DNA from: Actinernus sp. WN-2022
Lineage: Eukaryota > Cnidaria > Anthozoa > Actiniaria > Actinernidae
Length of the DNA: 64,000 bases
Reading direction: 5' to 3'
Assembly: GCA_030867875.1 (NCBI GenBank)
Contig: JAOWCC010001634.1
Coordinates: forward strand, 138,962,365 to 139,026,364
The notes under the pieces were generated by a model. The model had not been told where the DNA came from, searched no databases, and saw nothing but the letters and a program-made list of their open reading frames with translations. This document shows, piece by piece, positions 11,201-22,700 of the stretch (positions are counted from its first letter, which is position 1; each line of letters opens with the position of its first letter). Made by a program: the position numbers and the translations under genes.

Positions 11201-14200
11201 CATTTTATTACCTGTTTATAGATAACTTTCTATTACCTGTTTATAGATAACATTTTATTACCTGTTTATACATAACATTTTATTACCTGTTTATAGATAA
11301 CTTTTTATTACCTGTTTATACATAACTTTCTATTACCTGGATATACATAACATTTTATTACCTGTTTATGCATAACTTTCTATTACCTGTTTATAGATAA
11401 CTTTTTATTACCTGTTTATAGATAACTTTTTATTACCTGTTTATACATAACTTTCTATTACCTGTTCATACATAACTTTCTATTACCTGTTTATACATAA
11501 CTTTCTATTACCTGTTCATACATAACTTTTTATTACCTGTTTATGCATAACTTTCTATTACCTGTTTATGCATAACTTTCTATTACCTCGTTTTTGCGCC
11601 GTGGTTGAACGCATCTTCCGTAGAATCCAAATGGACTGACCAAACTAAAGGTACAGTTTACCACGGCCATTCCTAGCACTGCACCAAAAATCATCGCCCA
11701 AAGCCCTTTCCTGAATGGCTCTAGAAACCGGAAGTATGGCTTGGGGCTATCATCTGTTGCCATGACGACGCCTAGACCGGAAGTCATGAAGGGCTGCGTG
11801 AACTCGACGACTGACCAGCGTTGGGAAGTAATTGTGATTGGTCCAACCGCGAGGTCAGCACTCTGTCAGTAAATCCCATAAATATAGAGAATTCATGAAA
11901 TCAGTGCTTACCCATGTCAAAATAGAGGCGGGACAGAGGTGGGATCCCGCCAATCCCAGGTGGGATCCCAGGTGGGATTGGCGGGATCCCATGTCATCTG
12001 GTGGGATCCCAGCTATCCCGCCTGGGATGGTAAGAAATCCCACCCGGGATCCCACTTCTAAAGCCGGGATCCCAGGTGGGACATATGGGATCCCGGGTGG
12101 GATGGTGGGATCCCAGGTGGGATGGTGGGATCCCACCTATCCCGCCTGGTATGAAAACAAAATCCCACCTGGGATCCTTACTCTAAAGCCGGGATCCCAG
12201 GTGGGATGGAGGGATCCCAACTATCCCACCTGGCATGAAATAAAATCCCACCTGGGAATCCCACCTCTAAAGCCAAGATAGCTGATAGGATCCTGGCATT
12301 CCCATGCAGCTATCTGTCTGGGATATATATGACAACAAAATCCCACCTGGAAAGTAAATTACAGCAATCAGTACATATATTTTAATATATAATTTCCAAT
12401 GAAATACCAGTGTATATACACTACTATAGTGCAATATCATATGAAGACCACATGAAAAGGCTATGAAACTATAGGCCAACCTATGAAATATCCCATGAAA
12501 TATTTTCATAGCACTTACATGTATTATGAAGGTTTCTTTTCATAGACCTATGAAAGACTCAAAGGCTATAAAATTTTATAAAGGGAAATATTATCCTATG
12601 AATATAGTACCCTATGAATTGTTTGGCTTTGAATTTTACATCCTATGAAACTTAGAAATTAGTATAACAAGACGGGAGGCTATGAAATTGAGGTACTATG
12701 AAAATACTATGAAAATACTAAATCTTTTCATAGGATGTGGAAAGTTATATGCAGCACTTGCTTCCAAATTTGCATGAAGCTAGAACATTCATGAACACCC
12801 TAATATTAATGGTGAAAAAATATTGTTGTGTATTTCACAAGGCAAAGTTTGTTTGGCACCTAATATACCACCTGACAGATCCATGTCCAGAGGAAACATA
12901 TACGCCCAAACAATTCTTGACAGAACAAATTGGAACTCCAACCAATAATAAATTGGCTTTCAAACGATCTAAAGTTACTTACAGAAGCGCAGATTTCATA
13001 ACTTTCTCCGAGAAATAGGAACGTTGATGACTGGCTGAAACATTACAAGATTTATACAGAAATGAAGTACAATTAAGTTGCATGAGTTGGCAGTTTATTT
13101 AAACTTGATGTCTACGAGATACATGCTCAGCAATCGATCGAGTGGACTCGACTAATACATGTATAATAATTTCGTTAGAAACAGCAAAGTCCTGATACAA
13201 CTCATTGCTGGTTGCACTATAGGTCAAGGCTTCATGCAACCAGAAAAGGAGAAGAAAATATATAAGTTGGTGTTTGCGTAAAACTAATATGAAAACTGTG
13301 AGAACCAGTTCAGTCCCAGCTAACGACTTACATGCTTTCCAGGCAGACACAGCAAAACAGATGAGGAGTTAGTTGACCAGTTCATTAGCGTTTAGATTTC
13401 TTGAATATATATTGTATTTAGTATGTTGTCCACAACACTGGCTTGCAGACACAATATATTTATGATAAAAGCGCGGCGAAATATAATAAGTGCTATTCCT
13501 GGTTTGCACTCAATCCCTAGAGATTCAAATGAGAAAGACGTGGCGGTCATGTTGGTTCAACTAACAAGAGAAGATAACAAGGAATGTTTTGGGATCCATG
13601 TTTTGTTAATCTCAACCAAGAGATAACGTTACGTCACGTGAAATCGAAGAATACATGATAAAAGCAGCAAAAACACCTACCGTTATCACTACCACCCCGT
13701 TCATAAGCATACTATCCAATCAGAGCTCTCACTTTGTACCACGTGTCGTACTTTGAAGCCCAAAATGACAGTGTCATATCAAACACATTCAGGAGCCCAT
13801 TACCAGGAGCGTCCATCTTTCGTACTTTCCCTGTGAAGCCGCGAAATTCGAACTAGTCTATGTTTAGACAATTATTCCTGCACAAAAGTATGGCGTTGTT
13901 ATGGTTACCACGGCTGATATATTGAACAGTCAATGAATCGCTAAAACTCTAACCATATTAAGTATACAAATCAGTTACCCATTCATTAGCTCAATCCCCT
14001 GTGTATGAAAACAGCACCAATATCTCATGTTAAAATAGTTCAGCTGGGATTTTGCGACTCCACAAATCCAATACAGATAGACGCTCCTGGTAATAGATCC
14101 TGGCACATTCAAAGTTCTAGGAGGATGAAGCTTTAATAGTGGAGCTCTATACACATATAGAAAATCAATAAATGGAAAAGGGGGAAAAGGATAACCCATG

Positions 14201-17200
14201 CAAGTAAAAACAAATCACACAGCGCGCGTGCCACAAATGATGACCAAAATCTGTGAAGGAATAAGAAAGGGGAGATCCGGTGGTATGTCCTGCTAGAAAA
14301 TTTAAACTATCGCAAAACTACATTGTCAAGTGTTTTTCGGCAGAATTGATTACGCTCGCGATCTTATAAAATGTGTAGAAAACGAAGCATTACAGATGAC
14401 CAATCCTTTTTTTAAATAAACATCGTTGCCTTGATTATCAGCTTATTCATAATACACTTTCTTAGTTTACCGTAAACTGTTTTAAATGGTCTTTTATGTG
14501 GTACAAAATTGAATGATCCCTCCCAAAAAAAAAAACACACACACACACATACACAGAGGCCTTAAATAAAGACCGGTCTTTGTCTCTAATTTATCTCTTT
14601 ATCGACCTCTGTGTACATTTCTGGTATTTTGTCTACTCACCTCGTCGATGAGCTCTTTGATGACTCCGTCCCAGTCCCCCGTCTTCTCGTTCTCCACGCC
14701 AACCTTCCCGTCAGGTGACGTGTAGATAACATAATCGAAGTGCAGGATTTCCTTGAGTCTCTCCAGAAGATCAATAGCTGCTCCCTCGAACTCGCTCCCA
14801 TTTACTTTACCAGTAATGTTAGGCCGCTTAGGCATTGTGAATGGTGAACCCTGCAAAACGATTGGACAAGATATTACCGCCGTAATCGAGTAAAATCAAT
14901 GTAAAATGCAATCTCGTTCCCAGAGCCCGCGATCTTTTGGCCAGCGCCAATATTTTGGTCACCACTGGCCGAAAAACGCGCGGGCTCTGGGAACGAGATT
15001 GTGTAAAATGTAGTGATTTCCTACATCACGCATGCGCAGTCGATTTTCAGACATCTCATCTGGACATCACATAGTTGAATAAACTCTTAAACAAGAAGCT
15101 CGGTACAATAGGGTTAGCCCCTCCTCTGAACTCAAATTGCAGAGCAGCGAATATATCAGTCCTCTCCTGTTAGCATGCTAGATTTATAAGGTTTTAAAAT
15201 TAAACAAGCCAAAAAAGTGAACAGAGGAAAGACAGTTGTTTATTAATCACTGCCAATGGTATTTTGTGACTCCATTCGTTGAAGTTAAACGTTTATGAGC
15301 TTATTTTGAATTTCGCGCGATAAGCAATCAGTAGGGAGCACTCAAGCGGAGCATCACCGAGATGTGCACTCCACAAAGGCTGAGTGTCAACTGAAAGTGT
15401 TAGTGGCCTGGCCATGACTCTTTTATACCGGAACTTCGTATTTAACAACTTTTTTACTACAACTGCCCAGTTTCTCGTTTTCTGATTGGCTGATTGGTAT
15501 TGGAAATAAGAGGACATACCACGGTAGATTACATGATCGCTCGCGTAAGACTGATTGCGTGCGCTATAATCACTTTTCCCCCGCAATTTTTCTTGTCTTC
15601 TTGGCCCTGTTCGCTTCACTATTTTTAGTTTGTCGCTGTAAAGAAAGATTTACGGTAGTTTATCGAGGTATTTCCTATTATTTACCAGGTTGTTCGTCAT
15701 CTCGTGGTCAAAGTTTGTTCTCGATGCACTCGACTAGCGCCTCGTGGTAAATAAGAGAACATACCACGATAAACTATCGTAAACGTGTTAAATGCCACAA
15801 TGACATGGACACAGGGTCCGCACATCTCAGCGCACCTTAAAAGTTACGACGGTGATCGTCTTGTTTGCCAGCACGTTCACAACATCTCGAGGTGTTTCCT
15901 TGTTACCGCTTGTCCACGTCAGCTCTTTATCTGGGTCCATCTTTAAACCACCAAATGTGTTCCATTCTCCAACCTACAGGGTGTACCACACCTCTGTTAT
16001 TGGTTCTTTATATGAACTAATATTGTGTTTATATAACAATATTTTTAATCTTATTTTGTAATCTTCTGAAGGTTTATTCCATCTTGGTGAGACTACCAAA
16101 CACGTTACATTCTCCAACATATAGGGTGTACCATTGCTCTGTTATTGGTCCTTTTCATGAAGATATTTTAATAATCTTTTATACTTTATGCCACTATTAT
16201 TCTACTTCAATTAAGCAACTCGCGAATAAGTTAAAACCGTGGACGAATATCCTGCTTGTTGGACGTTGGATCTGTATGAAGATCTAAACAGCCAAATAAA
16301 ATAATATATAGAAGCGAGAAGTCCAAGGGCAATATAATAATAATAATAATATTTTGACAGGAAAGCTCCACTCACAATTTGTGATTTTCAGGGAGGTCCT
16401 GTATTAAAAATATATATTTCACTAATATATGGAAAACAGAAAATATAAATGGTTGAAATAAAATAGAAATAGAACAAGGATTATTATAACATTAAATTAT
16501 GTGCCAGCAAAGCTGAAACAACGTGTATAGTTTTAAACGTACTATATTTCGGCTAGCTAAACTAACCTTATGTTGTAAGTGGAGAGTTCTAAAATAAGGG
16601 GGTTACAATATATAGGATTTCACAATACGTGAATAGAAAGTGACGCGTGTATCTGTGACGTATATGATGATAAAATAAAAAAGTGTTGAAATAATAAAGT
16701 GATGTAGGTACGGGTAAATAACGGAAGGTAACAAATTACGATAAACTAATGGCATGAAAACAAACTAATAAAAAAAAATATTTAAAAAATATTGTTGCTA
16801 AATAAACATATATGTAAATAAATGTGTAGAAAACGAGGTGAAAGTGAGCTAGGATTCATCACGTCCATTAATGCCATGAGGTTCAAGTGCTTTATCCTTG
16901 GCTATAAGGTAGGATTCTCTGGCTTTACGAATCGAGTTTCGTGAGGAATGCATGACTTCTAAGGGAATGAGTTGCATGTTAGTTTTAGAATGGTTAGGGT
17001 TAGAAAGAAAAAGTTCTGCAACAGTAGAGGGTTTAGACTTAAAGTCTAAAAGCATGCGCCAATCATCTAGTGGCTGATAGGGAATTGTGCTGTCACTGAA
17101 TCTCTCCGTACGATTAAACTGAGTATAATATTAATTCTATCCCGGCGTACGCGTAGTCTGTGGCTTCCGGTTGACCTTTTCGACATTATGCGGCGCCAGG

Positions 17201-19742
17201 CGGCGCGGTATTCAAGTATGTGCACTTGCACAGTGTGAGCTGATTGGTTGATGGCACCGGAAGTCGACACGGAAAATAAATAAAAACACTTGCGATTCTT
17301 GACTCGCCTGCCCACAGGCAGCCCGAGTAAATATTGTCATTGTAAACTGCAGCACAACTAATGCATAAGTGCTGCTTCCCGGCGGGGAAGACCGCCACTG
17401 AGTACTCTGAATACTGCCGCAAAACGCAAGAAATTGGAAACTGACCAGAGGCGAAGAGGGTTAACCGAGGTTAAACTGAACAGATTAGAAATACAGAATT
17501 AGCGCTATCCTAGAGATAGTTACCCCCGAGCCCTGTAGTCGAATAATCTTCGCCAAATTAAAAAAAATGGAGCTTTTGACAGGTCCCCTTTTTTTAAGTA
17601 ATGTTCTAAAAATTAAAATATCGAAAAAAGGACGAAAACAGGTCAATTCACCCTTCTCACACAGCGCCGACCATGTTGGATAGAAACAATAGATTTTGCG
17701 TGGTTAGCCTCGCACTGAGCAGATTCAGAACGAGTTTAGCCCGCAAAAACAAAGGTTTTTATTCTCCTGGGACTCAACATGGCCGCCGCATGAGAGGGGT
17801 GAATTTACCGCCATCTGGACCGACCAGCGACCTCGTTTTCATGGTCTATGTGTAGTACATACTTGTTTTACCACCCAAACCATGACTCGGCAAGAATGAA
17901 GCTGTAGGACTTCAATCTGATTGTTCAGTGGTATTACCGTTTTTCTTTGACATTTTAAATTATGTAAGGGGAACTTTCCCTGACAAACTGTTGTTACGAA
18001 CGCCTTAGTGAAAATCCAAATTGCCGATAAGGAGAAAATATTATTGCAAAATAGATGGGCATGTGAAGAATGTTCTTGACGTCCTCCTTGCACGTAATGA
18101 AAACTAATTATATTGCAAGAGTATTTTAAAATAAACGAAACAGCCAATTATGTCGATCACCTACAACTTCCAAATTAAAAGAACACGTTCCATAGGTCAA
18201 ATTTCTTGTTCGATTCGAAACTAGCCTACAAACAGCAAAGTTATTTTTACGAGCTCTCATAAGAAAATTAGAGTTATTTAACTGCTGGTAAATGCGCATT
18301 TCTCATTCGCGTTACCTAGTACGGTAGTTAAGAAATTTAAACCATATGATTAGCAATATCAACATTTCTTGGGGATGATGGGGAGAAAATGTATTGTGCA
18401 TGCAAGCGAAATCCAGAACGAATCAATAAAGCGGCCCGGTTAAACCGAGCATGAGAGCGCATGAGAGTTGTTCAAAGAGAACTCTCATCAACTCTCATGA
18501 AAATTTGAACAGGTTCAAATTCGATGAGAGTGAGCTGAGTCTGAACTCGTACTCTCATCGACTCTCATGTGCTCTCATCGAATTTGACCGGGACTTATGA
18601 CTGCAATTGTCAAAGAAAACAGGTAGTAGTATTTTTCTCTAATAGCGCGAAGTGATGATATTAACCTTTGCCACGCTGCACTTAAGTTACAGTTCGAAAA
18701 CATATAAAGTACTTAGACTAAGGCCCGGGGGGGGGGGGGGTACTCCTGTTTGTGACGTATTATGTATGTGCCGCCAGGGTGGGTCAGGGTTTTGAGCTCC
18801 GTTTGGGCAGGTAGGGTCAGGGTTTTGGCCTGATTTGGGCAGATCAGGGTCAGGATTTGAGTATAATTTGGGTGCAGTCAGGGTCGGGGTTCAGTATTTT
18901 TTAGGCAGTTAGTTGTTTATTTAGCTACTATGTCAATAAAAGACATTCTGTTGCCGCATTTTGATCGCCTGCCCACATGCAAGCACTGAGGTTCCCGTAC
19001 TTCAGTACTTATCTATGTACTTCATCTGCTGATTTGTTTACCCAATGCCACGTCCCGACTTGAAATGTTCCGTATTTTGCATGCAATCCCGGTACGCGGT
19101 ATACCGGCCGGGATATATATCCGACCTTGTTTTGAAAACAATTTAAAGAAGGGGCATTCAGGTGTTTTTTTTCCCAAAAAGGGGGCAATCAGGGTTTTGG
19201 ACCTCGGATTCGGTCAAACAGGGTCAGGGTTTGAGCCTCTTGGCCTCACATACATACCCATTTTTCATGTAAGTACCCCCCCCCCCCCGGGGACTAAGGG
19301 TTTCTAAACGCGTTGAGTTTGGTCGTTCGCTTATGACTTGATTAAATATAATATACTTGATGTAGGCAGTATTAATTAATCTTGATTATCAGTAACACTA
19401 ACTATTTATTATCCATCGCCAATTACCGACGAATATAAACTTTCGCTTTTGCCTTTGAGAATTAATAGCGATGTGTCAAAAGGCCAAAACATATAAAACG
19501 TATATTAAGTACATTCCAAGCGGGATTCCAAGGCCACTAAATATTCTGATTAATAGCCTTCAATTACGTCATTATTACGTCACGGCTTGTTGATGAGGGG
19601 GACAGAATCGACTTGAACAATAGAATTTTGAACTAAATCTGCTCTGCTGAGGAAAATTTAACTTTGAATTGTCTGGTTTCCAGATATCAGCTGTATCAAT
19701 GTTTATCCCACAATATTTAGGGACCATTCATTATTTATGCCT

Positions 19743-19773
<31 letters not shown>

Positions 19774-22700
19774 CTGGCAAGATTCGTTCTAAACAACAAC
19801 AAAATGTCTTGACCCCCCTCCAAACAAAACAAAAATTTCATAACCCCCCCCCCGCACACAATTCTGAAAAATATAGAGCCCCCCCCCCCCCCCTCCCTCC
19901 CTCACACTGTTTTACATTTACAGAGGATTAAACACGGACTGAACATTATGTGGATCGGCTCTAGTAAGGGGGTCCGGGGATTTTTTTTTGAAATTAAGGT
20001 TTCTGAGATCGCTGGAAATGCACCCAAACCTACCTTTAATTAATTTCAGATGGATCCAGATGATATTTTTTTACTAATGGAGTTTCAAAATTAAGATGAG
20101 GCAAACAAAATATTAGGCAAGACAATTGAATGGTGGTTGCATTAGGTGCTCTGTATGTTTCTCATTGGATTGGCTGATTACTATTTAATAAAGCAAGGTA
20201 TTTCTCTGGGGGGGTCCGGGGATGCTCCCATGGGGGAAAATTTTGAAAATTGCGGCCCCTTAGATGCCTGGAAATGCACCCAAAAATATAGACAGCCCCC
20301 CCCCTTCTATGCTTATTTTTTTCTGTGACCCCCCCTCTCATGCTCTTGAATTTTTGATGACCCCCCCCCTCATTCTTGCCAGCCCCCCCCCCAGGCATAA
20401 ATAATGAATGGTCCCTTACCGTATTTGGTGGCTGTTACCACTATTCTACGTTCTACAAAATGCATTTGATAGCGATTTCCTTTGTGTTGTTGCTGTTTGT
20501 CCCCCTCCCACGACCGTGATCGTGATCGTTTAAACACTCCAATAGATTGTTTTGATTTGACGTCATAATGATATAGGGCGATTGATAATGTGAACGTTTG
20601 GGATGCAAATGAAGATATTTCCCGGAGAATTAAAACAACAATAAATCATCCCCAATATATGATTAGCTCTTAACGGTGTTATTGACTCATCAGTATAAAT
20701 GTGCTTAACTAATCACACCTGGACGGGATTTTTCCCATCATAACCTCTGCGTCATAATATGAACAACACAGAAGGGGTCGGGGCCGGGGGTTCCCCCACT
20801 TTGTGATTCTGACAAATTGCTGATAAAATTTACGCCCGTGTGTCTCCAACATGAAAAATAAACGTTTTAATGGGAAGCAAAATATTATTTTAGGTGAAAA
20901 ACTGCTAATAACAAAACTCACATGCAACCCGGGCCAGGTTGGGAGAAATCTCCTGAGCGTGGAATGAAATAAGCTAATTGTGACTGTTAATAATAGCTAA
21001 ATGACATAATTACTATACAGCACGTGTTTACAAATATTTCACTATTTGTTTGTTAATATTCATTAAAACTGGGCCGATCTGTGTCAACTCGTACGATTCG
21101 AAAGGTGGCGAGCTTGACTTGAGTGTTGGTTGAAACTGTCATTTAAAGATTAACTGCTTCGATTCAGGTGAATCATTTTAAGATTAACTTGAAACTCTTC
21201 AAGGGACCGAGATCTTTATAGCACAATGGTTATTGCTCCATATCAATTTTGGTTTGCCAGAATCAGCGTCTGGTACATTGCGAGTCTTCTTCTTCATAGC
21301 TCAACACTTCTCATAGCAATGAAGCTCAAGTTCACCAAGATTAACTGCGGTGAAGATATCAACCTCGACTGTCCGTTAGCAGATAAGTCAGCTAACATCA
21401 GATGGAGTTTATACAAATCCACCAGCTCACCAAAAACCATTCAGTTAGCATACGGTACAAAAGGTAACATGAAACCTAACCCGAACTTACCTCAACAGTT
21501 CAAGGAAAGACTCAAAATCTATAACAATGGGTCAATGTGTCTATTAGCATCACAGTTCACCGATCAAGGTCTTTACAGATGTACCAAGAGCAAGATTGGA
21601 AGTCAAGACCATTATATTGTGAAAGTGTCATTTAAATCGAGTGAAAAGTTTACGCAGCAGTATTTTAAAGCTTGCCGGAATGGTACTGAGAGTATCCCTT
21701 GTGATGCTCTTCGGAGAATAAACAGAAGTGACTTGCTAAAGCTGGACTGGTATATGAATTCAAAAAGAATTTTAACAATGGATAGGAAACTGAAAGTACT
21801 TTACAAGAAGACGCAGTATAAAAAGAAAATCCAAATTGACACAGCAAGCGGAGAACTTGTTGTGAGATCTTTTGGTGCCTGGGGAACCCCCGATATGACG
21901 TCAAAAAGACATGTCAAAAAAGAAGAAGAGACTATAGACTTCATGTGCGTCGCTTACCTGAGAACTGGAAGCACAGCAGAAAGAGACAGAATTTCCTTAA
22001 AGCCAGTGACGTGCCAGAAAACGTTATCTGTCCCTAAGGGAGATAGTATAACCATGGACTGCCCCCTTGGGGGGTGGACACGGTCGAAACTCAGTGACGC
22101 CCAGAGCATGACCTGGACAGTCACTCACGGCGGAGGTACGTCACAAACAGTTGTCACGCTCTCAGGTAGCGGTCACGTCACTGCTCCAGAGTTCGCAGGC
22201 CGCGTCCGTGTGAGTCAAAACGGGTCTATCACCTTGAGTGACACTAGCAGTCGAGATAGTGGTGTGTATGAATGCACACTGTTTCACAAGGCAATGAAAC
22301 AGACGTGTACAGTGCTTCACAAAGAGATGAAACAGTCACACAGCGTGACAGTAGACGTCATGAGACAGTCACACAGCGTGACAATGATCGTCGCGTCTCG
22401 CTCTACGACAAACAGTCGAGTACCCGGTGGTCCTGCTACTGGGATGAATGTAAATGGAGCTACACGCTGCTCAAGTGGAAGTATCTTCATATTAGCACTT
22501 CGTCTCCTTCTAAGTGCTTTTAATATACTAGTATAATTACTGTTATTCACTCATTGCCAGTGTTTTCTCTCAGCTGCTATTTCAAAAAGGTTGTCCCGGA
22601 CAAGTGGCAAACGACAAGCGATATTCCCAGCCCGAAGTGGCTTGTGGTTATAGCTGAAAGTCTGGTGAATAGAGGTGATCGGCTAACGCTGTTGCCACCC

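Noticed and set aside
11838..12281. Gly/Pro-rich frames on both strands near exon 10
   Set aside because: They come from the GGGATCCC minisatellite. The minus-strand exon 10 acceptor and iGluR reading explain the only coding part.
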